A stretch of 64,000 bases of DNA from Xiphias gladius (GCF_016859285.1 NC_053416.1:1142501-1206500); one strand, 5' to 3'; counted from the stretch's first letter, positions 44,788 to 56,660 are shown. Notes: generated by a model not told the origin, from the letters alone. Translations and numbers: made by a program.

Positions 44788-45732
44788 TTAAAATGATGTT
44801 TTAACTTTTCTGAGCTGGAATATATTTGACAAACACTTGTGAATTTCTTGGGACTGCAGCCCGTAGATGACGGGGTTGAGGCTGCCAGGAATAACGTTAA
44901 AGAGAATGGCTGAAATCTTCCTGTACTCTGCGTACTCAGGGAAGCGATGGAGGGTGATGAGGACCATCCCACTGGCGAGCATGATCAGATACAGGCACAG
45001 GTGAGTGCTGCAGGTCTTCAGGGCTTTACTGTTCAGAGACTTGTTCCTACTGGTCAGACAGACTACTGTAATCTTAGTATAGGTGAGAACGATGCTGCCA
45101 ATAGAGGAGGTGAGTAGAACCACAGTGAAAGCGAGGCCATAGATGTTATTGATGAACACATTCTCACAGGAGAGCTTAAACAGCGAGGCGTTGTCACAGT
45201 AAGGGTTGGTGATCAGAGTCCTGCATCGGTTCAGGCGTATGGTCAGACCGAGCAGAATCCCGACCAAAACAAAGGCCACTCCCCAGGCAGCAACTGTCAG
45301 CTTGATCACCATTTTGTTGGTCATGATGGCAGCGTAGCGCAGGGGGCTGCAGATGGCCACATATCTGTCAAAGGCCATAATCATCAGGACTGTGTGTGCA
45401 TTGGTGCCAAGCATATGTAAAGTAAAAGCTTGCATTACACACTCATAGTAGTGGATGTGGCGCTCAGAGGGAGGCACCAGGATGTCGGCGAGCAACCGGG
45501 GAACCAGGAGCGAGTTTCCCATGACATCATTGATCGGCAGGTTACAGAAGAGCAGGTACATCGGCTGGTGCAGGCTCCTCTCCGTCCATATCAAGACCAA
45601 AATGCCCACATTGGCAATTAAGATGAAAACATAGGCCAAGAGCAAGAATAAGAAGACAGGGTATGTGTTAGTCTTGGTGACCCTTAACCCCTCAAGCTGA
45701 AGAGTGAGGCTGTTGTATGTATAGTTTTCCAT
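44788..45732 (-). CDS. Odorant receptor gene F (MENYT subfamily, single coding exon)
   Basis: Olfactory G-protein-coupled receptor, 314 residues, starting MENYTYNSLTLQLEGLRV. LHQPMYLLFCNLPINDV is at 54-70, [15 protein letters not shown] at 119-133, loop cysteines are as in gene A, then KALKTCSTH, HRFPEYAEYRK and LNPVIYGLQSQEIHK. The start was set at MENYT: GCGGCTCAG ends directly before this ATG and looks like the acceptor of a 5' UTR intron; an in-frame ATG five codons upstream is less likely. The frame is intact. The central 399 bases (44998-45396) are identical to gene G, while both ends differ clearly from G. Confidence 0.95.
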   Translation of the reverse strand: MENYTYNSLTLQLEGLRVTKTNTYPVFLFLLLAYVFILIANVGILVLIWTERSLHQPMYLLFCNLPINDVMGNSLLVPRLLADILVPPSERHIHYYECVMQAFTLHMLGTNAHTVLMIMAFDRYVAICSPLRYAAIMTNKMVIKLTVAAWGVAFVLVGILLGLTIRLNRCRTLITNPYCDNASLFKLSCENVFINNIYGLAFTVVLLTSSIGSIVLTYTKITVVCLTSRNKSLNSKALKTCSTHLCLYLIMLASGMVLITLHRFPEYAEYRKISAILFNVIPGSLNPVIYGLQSQEIHKCLSNIFQLRKVKTSF

Positions 45733-46501
45733 CTGAGCCGCACACAATTAAAACAAGAGAGAGAGGAAGTGAAAAAATCACGCATGAAATGCAAATTTAA
45801 AAGTCTACAACACAAGAATAGATACAGTAGAAAATAGTGACACCACAATTGGAAAAAAAAGCCATTATTTGGAAAGAATCAATAAGTAAAAGTGAACTTG
45901 TCTTAGTAGTAAAGTGCACTTGGAGAATGATTCCTTAAAGAAGAAATGGTTAATTATATACAATGCACTGAGATCGGTAATGCTGAAGGGAAAAGTTACC
46001 ATTGAGACTTAAGTTGCAAAACACTTGAGTTCTGTACTGTTACAGTCACTTAACTTCTCTTCCATTGCAGCCATTACATTTAGCTGCACTAGGATCCATC
46101 TGTGTCAGCTGGCTTCAGTGGAATACCACTGAATTAATAGAGTATATTAGGTATGAACAGTATATGCATGTATTGCTAAAATTTGATTTTCATTCGAAGG
46201 ATAAAGCTAGTCGGAGATTTTTTTGATTTCCCATCTTGTGATTCGAATGACTAAATTAGCTGAGAGAACACCAAGACATTTCAGACTGAGATTCTAATAA
46301 GAACTCCTCAAAATGAATTTTATGTCATTTAAACATAAAACTTGGGTTAATGTTTGAAAATAATACTTTCCCATGGAAACAATGTTATTTTTAATACCCT
46401 TCCCTGTTGTAACAGTCTATTTTCTAATTACACTCTTCAGTTGACTGGCATGAAGAACTCAGCTGAGGTAAATGTTAGATCAGTAAAGCATTAATGAATA
46501 C

Positions 46502-46603
46502 CTTCCCGTCCAGCAGCGCAGTTTTGGCTCTTCTCTATCAGCCCTCCTCTAAACAGTCTCCTCATGTAAGTCTGTTTTATGAGCATTATTTCCTCTGGGA
46601 AAA
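46502..46603 (-). promoter_or_regulatory. Candidate promoter and noncoding exon of OR gene F
   Basis: On the minus strand, TTTTCCCAGAGGAAA (46603-46589, EBF-like) lies 7 bases before CATAAAAC (46581-46574, TATA-like). A donor GGGAAG|GTATTC ends a possible first exon at 46502. The intron to the acceptor at the gene F start would be about 770 bases. Confidence 0.45.
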
Positions 46604-47200
46604 CATTGAACATTACGTAATAAAACATTATGTGTTGTTCACGGAGTTCATGTAAACTGTCAGCAGGCTTGTTAGGTGGATGTTCATTAAAAACAACGTT
46701 TTTGCCAACTAGTAATCCTGATATTGGCGTAACCTGGTTATTTGGCCACTGTGTGTTAAAGAGCTTAATCTCACACATAGCCCTTTCAATATTTGACGTA
46801 CGCCTACTTAAATTTTAGCGGATCCTTGGCACTTTGATGTAATTTCCATTACTTCATTTCGACTCTTTCTTCAGCTCTTACGGATAACAGTATGGCCAAC
46901 TCTCTTGGTGACGTCTTGTGTAGTGGTTGTCATGTTCAAACAATTTTCATCTTACTACGAGTGACATAGTAAACCCCCAAGATAATGACATGAAACAATA
47001 TGCTTTGAAAAATATTTAAAGTCACAATGATCTTCACGCTGCATATCAGTTATTTAAGACCTAATTGACCTCTGCATTTAATGAATGTTTTCCTTTTGTT
47101 AACATTCCTAAAATATCTATGACTAGTGATACTAACTGAGGTTTACTAAAGGTCTCCAAAAATCAGCCATCAAAAGAAAGAAAACTATATATAAAAAGAT
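46604..47200. other. Intergenic, nothing recognised
   Basis: No supported feature. Confidence 0.35.
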
Positions 47201-48045
47201 ATTGGATTTGTCCATCTATGAGACACAGAAACAAATAAAAATTGAATAAAAATTGCAAAGAAAAAATACATCACAAACGGGTTTAATGAAGCCTCTAATA
47301 ACTTCAGAAAAACATGGAAAGACATTAACCAGTTCTTAAATAAGACATCCCCAATTGTGTCTTTAAAATTTGATTATGAATGAATGATTATAAACAAAGT
47401 ATGAATGAACTTGTTTATGAATATAAAACATATGAAATTTCTCGTGCTTTTAATGGGGTTTTTTTGTCAATATATTTGGAAAAGGTTTGTCCCTCCCTTC
47501 AAAGTTTTGAGCCTGCTACAGTGCGTGAAGAAACTGATGCTAAATCTAAAATGAGGAAATCAGCAGCAGTTCATGATGATGTTGGGCTTACATTAGTTAC
47601 CAAATGCAATTCTTCAATCGTTAAACCTCTTATTTACATTTTTACCAAATCAATTTCAACTGAAATTGTAATTACTGATCTCAAAATTGCAAAGGTAGTC
47701 TCTCTCTTTAAATCTGGAGAAAATTAGTACTAGGCGTAAGCATCTTCAAGAGTAGAGCATTTACATGAATATCAGATGTAAAATGACTACAGAAATGACT
47801 GTTATTCACCTGGTTGACAAAATACATACCGCTTGAGTTATCACATTATGGCTTCAATGGGCTGCTTTAGGGCTCTCAAATTTTATCATTAATCAGAAAC
47901 AATTTGTACATTTAAATGGACGGATTTCTGGTATGGCGCAAGGTACTTGTGTAATCCCACAGGGCTCCATTCTAGGACCTTTTTTGTTCCTAGTCCACAT
48001 TATTGACTTGGCGGCTTGTTCCTTTTACATCAAATTTTTTCCTAA
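47200..48045 (+). mobile_element. LINE (non-LTR retrotransposon) fragment
   Basis: A region near 47280-47350 reads like the linker before reverse transcriptase (NNFRKTWKDINQFLNK). Next, TDLKIAKVVSLFKSGEN (ending 47727) is the RT motif usually seen as LKIAKVIPLFKSGD. GMAQGTCVIPQGSILGPFLFLVHIIDL (47930-48012) is the RT motif around PQGS.LGP.LF. The catalytic YADD part and the 3' end are missing and the frame is interrupted between the two motifs (near 47728 and again before 47930). It is a dead fragment; exact clade not determined. Confidence 0.78.
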
Positions 48046-48059
48046 CTTAGTTCTGAGGC

Positions 48060-48600
48060 CAATTATGAATTATGGGGCATTTCCACCGCAGGAACTTTCC
48101 CCCGGTCTAAGAATCTTTGGATGAACTCAGGAACTAAACTTGTACTTCAATTGGAGGAACCAGGGACCAACTTCATTTTCCCGTACAGCAGTTCTAGGTG
48201 CTAAAAAAGTCCCTCTTTCAGGGGTGGTACTACCTGATGGTTCAGCAACTTTGAAGGCAGAGTTTGCAGGGCTGACTGTTCAAATACAGACAATGCAGCT
48301 GCTTCAGCATGTGTACTGCTTCTGCCATAAAACAAGCTGGCACTGTAGCATCAATATTAGGACAATGATCAGACATTTCTCTTTTCAACGTTAAAAACAG
48401 AGTTATGCTTTGATGTCGGCCTTCCAACTTGTTTTAGCAAAGAGCGCGAATGAACTGAAAGCATGAGCACGCCAGAGTGAATGAACGATACAATAATACA
48501 GACCACAACAGGATAACTGTGTTTTTGTTCCCTAGCTTAGTTCCTGTGATTAGTTTCTCCGGTTCCATAGATCCTGGTACTTCCCGGTCAAGAAGGGTTT
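48060..48600. repeat. Possible nonautonomous DNA transposon
   Basis: Begins GGGCATTTCCACCGCAGGAA and carries GGAACCAGGGACCAACTTCA; toward the end GTTCCTGTGATTAGTTTCTC appears. It resembles a short dispersed fish element, but I cannot confirm its terminal repeats. Confidence 0.35.
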
Positions 48601-49620
48601 TCAGATAACACTTCTAAATGGTTTAAATTGAAAAAAAAAAATCTCTTTAAAACAAATTTAATAAATCTCGTCTAATTTTTAAAAGTGTATTTAAAGATTG
48701 TATTTAATGTCGAAAAGTTATGTAAATTTCTCAGATTTCCTGAGATTTTGTACCGGATTTGCCTACCCAGAGCCTCAGTCTGTTTTACAGGATGCTGTAA
48801 TCAACTGTGTCTAAGAGGGCTGGACGAGGTCCAGAAGAACAAGGACTGAGCACATCCCGTCATCAGCGGCCATTTAAAGGACATTAGTTACCCTGAGATA
48901 TCAGGGTATTATTTGCATCTGCCGAGATTTAGAACAACTCTCAGCTGTGATGCTCACACGATATTCTTCTCCCACAAATTTTGCTTTAACCTTTTTTGAT
49001 GAGCTAAACTACTTCAATATTGTAACTGTGGACCTCGTATCTTTAGTGGTTCTATGCAGTTGACAGTAATGTTATTTTATTGTTGGCATTTTTTTTTCAG
49101 TTAACTTGGTATCATTGTGTGAATTACATACACACACACACACACACTATTGTGCAAAACAAAATGTCAGTTTACTGATAAACGGCACAGGTGCAGAGGA
49201 TCCAAACATGAAGTATCTTAAATTATAAAAATCAGACTTGCAGACGATTGGTATACAAGCAGGCAGGTGGGCAGGTTAAGGCAAAAGCTAACAAATGCAG
49301 GTAGCGAGTTCACAGGAACATAAGCTGGTCGCAGATGCACTGGAACATACTGTAAACAGAGAAACTGACAGAGAACTGGTGACAAAGGCAGGTATAAATA
49401 CAGGCTTGGGTGATGAGGGAACTGGGTTCAGGTGTGCGAATGGGGAGGGAAGCTCTGGTGATTGCAAATGTGGAACAGGGGAGCATGTGGAATTGTAGAC
49501 AGGAAGAAAGTCCGGGGACATCGGGGGGATGGATGGAGAATGTCAGATCTGGGGAGATGAAAGGGAGAACATGGCTTTGGAGAAGTGAGCAGGGGGACAG
49601 AGGGAGCTTTCAGGAGAATA
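48601..49620. other. Intergenic, nothing recognised
   Basis: Includes a short CA tract near 49131-49147; otherwise no supported feature. Confidence 0.35.
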
Positions 49621-49621
49621 G

Positions 49622-49735
49622 TTAGCCCTGTGATAGACTGGCAACCTGTCCAGTGTGTACCCTGCTAGAGTGAGCATCCAGCCCCCCATGAACCTGCAGG
49701 ACACAAACAGATAGAAAATGGATGGACGGACTATG
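49622..49735 (+). repeat. Interspersed repeat tail
   Basis: GATAGACTGGCAACCTGTCC then GTGTACCCTGC and GAAAATGGATGGACGG is the common tail of a retroposed repeat in fish genomes. An inverted piece lies near 11638-11690. Confidence 0.7.
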
Positions 49736-50762
49736 CCAAAGAGAATTTCTAGATAGACAACCTCTACAGCACAGCTACAGACTGCAAAGCTCTGAAAATA
49801 ATCAATGGCAAAACACATCCCGTCCTGAGTATGAGTTGCTCCCCTCAAGATACCCATGGCAAAGGGAAAGATCTACAAGGACTCGTTTATCCCAAATGCA
49901 TCTGATGTAGTCAACAAACTACAGGAAACTTAGGGTCCACCTCACTCAGGGATGTGTGAGATCTCTGTTGTTAATGTTATGTGATGTCACTTGTGGACAT
50001 GTTTATGTTTTTTACTTTTCTGGGTGAGACCAAAGACAATTTCCTGCCATGGCTGGAAAATGAAGTTTATTCTATACCCTTCTAAATGACATATAATGTA
50101 AGATAAAAACACAAAACACAATTAACAGTGACAAACCGCAGAATGTTATTGAAATTTTAAATTTAATTTCAGTTAACTTTCCTTCCAAAATAAGTGTTTT
50201 AAATCTTGTTGAGCCTGTGACACACAGAGAACCAAAAATGGTCTCCAGACCACACCATTACAGAAACTAGGCTATAATCAACTCAGCAGCATGTGGCCTT
50301 CAATTTAGTATGACAACTGAGCAATACAAAACGACAGCAGCAGGAGAAAGCAGAACTGAGTAAAGCTTTGAAAAAACATTCCAAAGTATAATGTATGAGA
50401 TAAACATCACACACATGTGGATATTACGCCTAACATGTGAGACAAATAAAGAACAAATAAACTATTTGGACACCAAGAAAACACGCCAGTTAATTTGACA
50501 GCACTAATTTCTCTTTCAAATGAACTTCTGATCTGATTTTTTTTCTGAAATGTGGATTAAAATGTAAACATTCAGCTTCAGTGAGTGAACTTCAAAACCA
50601 ATCCAGTTGCCATGATTCTCTAATCTCACCAAAAACAATGAATATAAATGAACATTATGATGTGAAATACAATATGGCAGTTTAGTTTGCATTTGCTGAT
50701 TTTTCATTTTTTTGCTACATGTGTTGTCTCCATGTTTACATACTAACTTTAAAATTCTCAAC
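49736..50762. other. Intergenic 3' of OR gene G
   Basis: AT-rich, with nothing recognised. Confidence 0.4.
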
Positions 50763-51707
50763 TCAGAGTAAGGGCATAACTGGTTTGGATCGGAACAACT
50801 TTGACAAGGATTTGCAGATTTCTGCAGACTGCACGCCATAAATAATTGGGTTGAGGCTACCAGGGATGATATGAAACAGAATGGCAGAAAGTTTTCTGTA
50901 GTCTGAGTACTGAGGGAAACGATGCAGGATGATGATGAGTGTTCCGCATAAGAACATGATCAGATACAAAACCAGGTGAGTGCTGCAGGTCTTCAGGGCT
51001 TTACTGTTCAGAGACTTGTTCCTACTGGTCAGACAGACTACTGTAATCTTAGTATAGGTGAGAACGATGCTGCCAATAGAGGAGGTGAGTAGAACCACAG
51101 TGAAAGCGAGGCCATAGATGTTATTGATGAACACATTCTCACAGGAGAGCTTAAACAGCGAGGCGTTGTCACAGTAAGGGTTGGTGATCAGAGTCCTGCA
51201 TCGGTTCAGGCGTATGGTCAGACCGAGCAGAATCCCGACCAAAACAAAGGCCACTCCCCAGGCAGCAACTGTCAGCTTGATCACCATTTTGTTGGTCATG
51301 ATGGCAGCGTAGCGCAGGGGGCTGCAGATGGCCACATATCTGTCAAAGGCCATAATCATCAGGACTGTGTGAGTGGTGGTACCGAACATGTGTGTGGTGA
51401 AAGCTTGGACCACACACTCATAATAACTGATGAGGCGTTCAGAGGGAGGACGCAACATGTCATTGAGCAAACGGGGCACCATGATAGAGTTTCCAACAAC
51501 GTCATTGACTGGCAGGTTGCAAAAAAGCAGGTACATAGGCTGGTGAAGGTTTTTGTCAATGAAAACCAGGAATGCAATACCTGCATTCACAAACATTAAA
51601 AAAATGTAGGAGAAAAGGAAGAGGAGAAAGACCAGGTAGACAGAGTCCTTTGAGACATTCAACCCCTCCACCTGGAGTGTTAAACTGTTGTAGGTGTAGT
51701 TTTCCAT
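50763..51707 (-). CDS. Odorant receptor gene G (MENYT subfamily, single coding exon)
   Basis: Olfactory G-protein-coupled receptor, 314 residues, starting MENYTYNSLTLQVEGLNV. It has [75 protein letters not shown] and LNPIIYGVQSAEICK. The start follows the acceptor CTTTCAG four bases upstream, as in genes A and H; the open frame extends 14 codons further but through the intron. No break. The middle block is identical to gene F, whereas the TM2-TM3 part is near identical to A, a mosaic suggesting repeated gene conversion. Confidence 0.95.
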   Translation of the reverse strand: MENYTYNSLTLQVEGLNVSKDSVYLVFLLFLFSYIFLMFVNAGIAFLVFIDKNLHQPMYLLFCNLPVNDVVGNSIMVPRLLNDMLRPPSERLISYYECVVQAFTTHMFGTTTHTVLMIMAFDRYVAICSPLRYAAIMTNKMVIKLTVAAWGVAFVLVGILLGLTIRLNRCRTLITNPYCDNASLFKLSCENVFINNIYGLAFTVVLLTSSIGSIVLTYTKITVVCLTSRNKSLNSKALKTCSTHLVLYLIMFLCGTLIIILHRFPQYSDYRKLSAILFHIIPGSLNPIIYGVQSAEICKSLSKLFRSKPVMPLL

Positions 51708-51921
51708 CAGCCTGAAAGAACACAGATCAGAGATCACTGAAATGCTCACTGACAGCAGTGACTTTACAAATAACCAAAATAAAGGCTTTTACCAGTTAAT
51801 GAAGATTAAAGTAAAAATAAAAACTAAATTGAAAGATAATCACATATATTGTATTTGGACTTTTATCAAAAATTCTCATTATACTTTGCATTGTTAGAGA
51901 AAGACTGTTATTGATCAATAC

Positions 51922-52053
51922 CTGCTTTGAGTCTTCTGGTTCATTGGTCTTTGTCTTTTCTTTCTTGTGTCTTTGCTGGCAGTTTATGTCCAGCAAGAAA
52001 GAGTTCTTCCTTGGGTGCAGTCTTATATCATCACAGTTTTATTCTCTGGGGAC
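51922..52053 (-). promoter_or_regulatory. Candidate promoter and noncoding exon of OR gene G
   Basis: On the minus strand, GTCCCCAGAGA (52053-52043, EBF-like) is followed 13 bases later by GATATAAGA (52029-52021, TATA-like). A first exon containing ACACAAGAAAGA would end at donor AAAGCAG|GTATTG (51922). Gene H has the same order and shares the ACACAAGAAAGA run. Confidence 0.55.
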
Positions 52054-53030
52054 TCAGTGTCGACTCAGGTTATTTGTTGTGCAACATTATGACATTGTGA
52101 TGGCTTAAATCATGATGGTTAATGGTTAAGGCTTCTTTTAGCTACCTGCAATATGGAACTTTAAGGTCTGAGACAGTCAGACAAGAACCTTACCTGCCAT
52201 AACTTAATTTACCTTAATATTTAGATTAAGATTAAGATGAGATTTAATTCAAGTTTCACCTTAATCTTTATAAGATTAAGTTGAAACTAAATTCAAGTTT
52301 CAACACAAAGGCATGAACACAATGTTTAGTTGAAACTTGATGTTCACAAGATTAATTAACAAAACATTGATGCATTAATGTAACACAATGTCATTAGCTG
52401 CTAATTTTGGCTATTACCAATCAAATGTTAATTAGTGTAAACTTTGATTAGGTTAACTTAAAGCTTATGTTTGCGACATTAACTTCCAACATTTACCATC
52501 ACAAGACCTATGTTAAAGCTGCAGTAATCTATGTTTTATATATTTGGCAGCAGGCAGCTGGTGTTAGTAAAAAAACAATCTGGTAAACCTATTGTACTTA
52601 CCCAGCGCCAAATGGCTGATAAAATTAGCGACTAGCTGGTGAAGAAAGTACAACATCATGGTCAAAAGTCAAAAGCTGGCGGAGACCAAAGCATAGCTAA
52701 TAAGAGAGCAAATATTGGACCAGGTGACCAGAAACACGACTCCAACTGAATAGTAAAATTGACCCGCTTGTTGTTGTATTCTGTATTCTATGTAAACAGC
52801 CCACCTATGTCACTTTAATTTCATAATGCTGTATATCTTCTTTGCATTAAAACATGTTATAAGATAACCTTAACAGTTTTATAATACCAATTATATTTTA
52901 GGTTTTGTGCCTGTCAGCTTGAATAAAAAGTCAGAAACACTGGCTGCTCATTTGGGCTTCACAAATCTAAGTTAATCGTAGCATAACATAATTGTGATTG
53001 GCCCCGGTGCAAATATTTTTCTTCATCCCC
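52054..53030. repeat. Degenerate interspersed repeat region
   Basis: AATGTTAATT and AAGCTGCAGTAATCTATG (near 52507-52540) resemble a dispersed percomorph repeat; related phrases (CATTAGCTACTAACTTTGG) occur near 56107-56230. Ends not defined. Confidence 0.45.
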
Positions 53031-55275
53031 ACAGATAGCGGCCTCTCCCTCTCTCACAGCCACCTGGTGCCAATCAGCCCGCGCACCCTCAGTCCATGAG
53101 CTCATCAGGCTTGGAGTATATATTCCCCAACCCTATAGCCACTCTTCGCCAGATTGTTGTACTCTTCAGTCCGGACCCCCATTCACCTACTCGCCTGCTT
53201 GCCTTCCAGTCTTCTGTGTGCTCTGCTCCAGATCTTCAGTTTGCCTTGCCTACCATCAGCCCTCTTCTTCACCCTGCCCGCCTACTCGTGTACTCCAACT
53301 CTTGAATGCTGTCCCACCTGCTTCCCTCATGGCTCCCTCTCCACCTGCTATCCACTTCCCTCTGCTCCAGCAGAAAGTCTTTTATTTTTTCTGAATGCTG
53401 AGTTTTGTCTCCACCATTTGGGTTACTTTATAACTCGCTCCATCAGGCCCTTGCCAGCCAAAGTGCCCTGGATATACAACATGAACAGACTTTATGTGAG
53501 GTAATGGAAAATTTACAGACCTTGTCAGCACATGGCACAATTTGGTGACCAGGTGGACCAAGTATCAATTCATCTCATTCATTAAATCCCGGGACACCAG
53601 CCCCTGCCCAACCAACCCGTTCCTGAGATTATTCCTAGCCCCGCAGCTCCCCAGTCCAAGGAACCCCACCTTCCACAACCTGAACCCTACTCCAGGAGTT
53701 TGAGAAAATGCTCACTAGTTTTCAACCAGCAGCCACCATCTTTTACCACAGATAAGTCTAAATGTGCTTATAGTATGAGGCTTCTTAGGGGGAATGCTAG
53801 TTGGGGCAACAGCTGTTTGGGAAAATCAACCCGTCTTGAGGGCTTCCATTGATAATTTTGTGTTCCTCTAATTGCTTTCTCTCCATCCGTCATGGGGTCG
53901 AAAGTGTGGCTGATTTTTCCATCGAGTTCCGCACTCTAGCACTGGATTCCAGCTGAAATGACAAGGCGCTTCAAGGAGTATTCTTAAAGGGATTAAGTTA
54001 CCAAGTAAAAGAAGAAATAGCCCTCTGCGATGAAGCATATAACCTGGATGCTTTGATTTCTTTGGCAACCAGATTAGCTAATCTCCCCATGAACGGCTCA
54101 GGGAGACATCTAGCCTTGCTCTGGCTCTGCCTTCACCTGCTCCCACTTGGTCTAGCTGCAGCCCCCAGCAATCCCTAGGCCAGTGACTCCAGCCTCCTCG
54201 GTTGAAGAGCTCATGTAACTGGCCCTCTTCTGTTGCCCCCCAACCCAGAATGCAGTTCGATGCTACTTTGTTTTGGAGCAAACATTCTCTTTTTCTGCCT
54301 TTCCTTGTTGATTCCGGAGCTGATGAGAACGTCCTAGATGTGACCTTTCCCACCCAGTCTGGTATCTCTGCAGAGCCACTCAGTCTTTTGCTGGATACCA
54401 ATTTGCTGAATGGTAGGCTAGTTGGTATAATCATAAATTGGAGTCATTTCTGTCATTTTCGTGCCTGCAATCTGTCAAACCACCTGCAGGGGTCAGTGTT
54501 GGCCCATCTGTACCACAGCTCCAAGATTTGTCATCTGTCCCCCCTGAATGTCATGATCTTGGAGAGATTTTCAGTAAAGGTAGAACCCTTTCATTGCCGC
54601 AACACCACCAGTACAACTGATCTATAGACCTTATTCTTGGAGCCCCCCCAACCCAGTAGCAAATTGTATAACCATTCCCGCCCTGAGTGAAGCCATGGAA
54701 AGTTATATCAATGACTCCCTAGCTACTGGTACAATCCGCCCCTCTTCTCTCTTGTGTGCTGGATTCTTCTTTGTGTCCATGAAAGAAAAGACTCTTCGAC
54801 CCTGCATTGACTTTAGAGGCTTAAATAACATCGCTGCTAAGAATAAATATTCGTTGTCACTGATCAACTCAGCGTTTTGAACTCCTTCATGGAGCCACCA
54901 TCTTCACCTAAACTGGACCTGAGAAATGCACATCTTCTGGCGAGGATATGTGAAGGAGAAGTGTGGAAGATCGCTTTCAACAACCCCCACGTCACTTTGA
55001 GTACTTGGTTATGTCCTTCTGCCTCACCAATGAACCATCATGTTCCAAGTACTGGTAAATGTCCTCTGTGACTTCATCAATCGCTTTGTATTCGTTTACT
55101 TTGGATGATATTCTCATTTCTCTTGGAACCCCCAAGAGCACACCTCCCACGACCACATGGTATTTCAACTGCTACTGGAGAATAAACTATTCGTAAAGGC
55201 AGAAAAATGTCAGTTTTCATGTCAGTTCTGTGAGTTTCCTGGGCTGAATCATTGAGAGTGGGCAGGTGAAAACAG
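53030..55275 (+). mobile_element. Ty3/Gypsy-type LTR retrotransposon fossil, broken
   Basis: Fossil retrotransposon in plus orientation. Parts in order: probable left LTR or leader with a TATA-like site near 53115, gag-like region (about 53500-54120), aspartic protease-like region (near 54300) and reverse transcriptase-like region (about 54690-55250). RNase H, integrase and a right LTR were not seen. It is broken, with more than five interruptions judged by eye, so it is old and inactive. It lies between OR genes G and H. Confidence 0.8.
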
Positions 55276-55722
55276 CCCTGCAGAATGTAATTATGATGTT
55301 GAAAACTGTGAACAGCTGAGTTTTGTGGGTTCCTCTGTTACTTGTGCATTTAGAGAAGTCATCATTCATCAGTGGCACAGCGGACAAACGTTCTCACAAA
55401 CACAGATTACGGTAGGTGTTCATTTTTCAACACACCGCACGACAGGTAACAATTACGTTGCTATAGATTTAAAGCCCTGATCCAACTTCATAACAAAGAC
55501 AAACCTGTAGTCACCCATTAGAAGTTCATCCTATGGGCCTTGCACTCAGTAAAGTCATTAACAAAACTGCCCAAAGAAGTCCATATTCTTCGATCTGCTG
55601 CTCTTTATTGAGATTATAGCCAATCCACTGAGTCTTTCTCGTCCCATGATGCTCCTTAAATAATATTTTATCAACTTGAGTTTGGAGAATGAGCACTCTC
55701 TGAGGTAAAATAGCAATGGCGT
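55276..55722. other. Intergenic, nothing recognised
   Basis: No supported feature. Confidence 0.35.
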
Positions 55723-55765
55723 GCAAACATCACCATTTTGCAATGGCGTGCAAAATGATGTTTGC
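55723..55765. repeat. Hairpin with nested direct repeat
   Basis: Arms GCAAACATCA...TTTTGCA (55723-55742) and TGCAAAATGATGTTTGC (55749-55765) pair with a three-base bulge and a six-base loop ATGGCG. The run CAATGGCGTGCAAA occurs twice (55714 and 55741). Confidence 0.85.
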
Positions 55766-56080
55766 GCTTTTTGCATTTCAGATTTAAAGCAGGCTCTGAT
55801 TCCAAGGAGTTGGCTGGGGAAACTCAGGTTTGAAAGATAAATGTATTGCCAATGAACCAGTGATTACCTGCAACGAGCCAATGAACCAGCAAAGACTTTT
55901 ACCCAAACCTGCAGCTACACACAGCAATTCAACTCACTGTGAAAAAATCTACTGTTCCTCTCTGTGGTTTTATTCTCACAACAATAAGACAACTCTTCCC
56001 ATCAACAGACTAATGTTTAGGTACGATGAAAAAAAAATTCTCTGACATAAGCTTGTAACTTTGGTCTTCACGATGATAAC
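55766..56080. other. Intergenic, nothing recognised
   Basis: No supported feature. Confidence 0.35.
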
Positions 56081-56084
56081 ACTG

Positions 56085-56660
56085 AGTTGAGTTGACAATG
56101 TCGGCAGCATTAGCTACTAACTTTGGTCATGATAAATCTAATGTTAAGGTAAAATAAAACAGGTGTCATGGGCTACAACATTTTGCCAGCGAACCATCAA
56201 TATTTTGTCTTGAAAAAAGAATCAGATGACTGTCTGTAACGTAAATGGGATCACTTACGCTGATACTTTCCAGACTTATCAGCCAACTCAGCCAGCAGCC
56301 GCATGCGGCATTTAGCATTTAGCCTATCATATCATCATAGGGTTCAGTGTCAGCGCTTTCATCTGTGTCATATCCAGCAGTGTGTGCAGCTGCCTTCAGC
56401 AAACAAGCAGTGTTGCAATAATTGGTGGTTTTCTGCCCAAATGGGAGACTTTTTCTATACTTGAGTGGGTAAAATTGATTTGGTGGCTTGTTGTAATTTG
56501 CGTTACTTTCTTTGCTATTGTGGTGGTTTCTGGCTACGGAACTTGGGCTATTTTCCAATTAGTAATTGTATTTCGGCTCACTTTTCAAAGCAATCAATAA
56601 CTACAGCAGCAGCAGTGGCCATTAAGGTAGAAAACCCTTACTGCCCGGTTGCTGCAGTTT
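56085..56660. repeat. Probable interspersed repeat
   Basis: CATTAGCTACTAACTTTGG, then ATGATAAATCTAATGTTAAG, then GGCTACAACATTTTGCCAGC resemble a dispersed percomorph repeat related to part of 52054-53030. An open frame on the minus strand (56319-56558) lies within it and is not called as a gene. Confidence 0.45.

Noticed and set aside
54202-54627. 141-codon open frame on the plus strand
   Set aside because: Lies within the retrotransposon fossil and is not a host gene.
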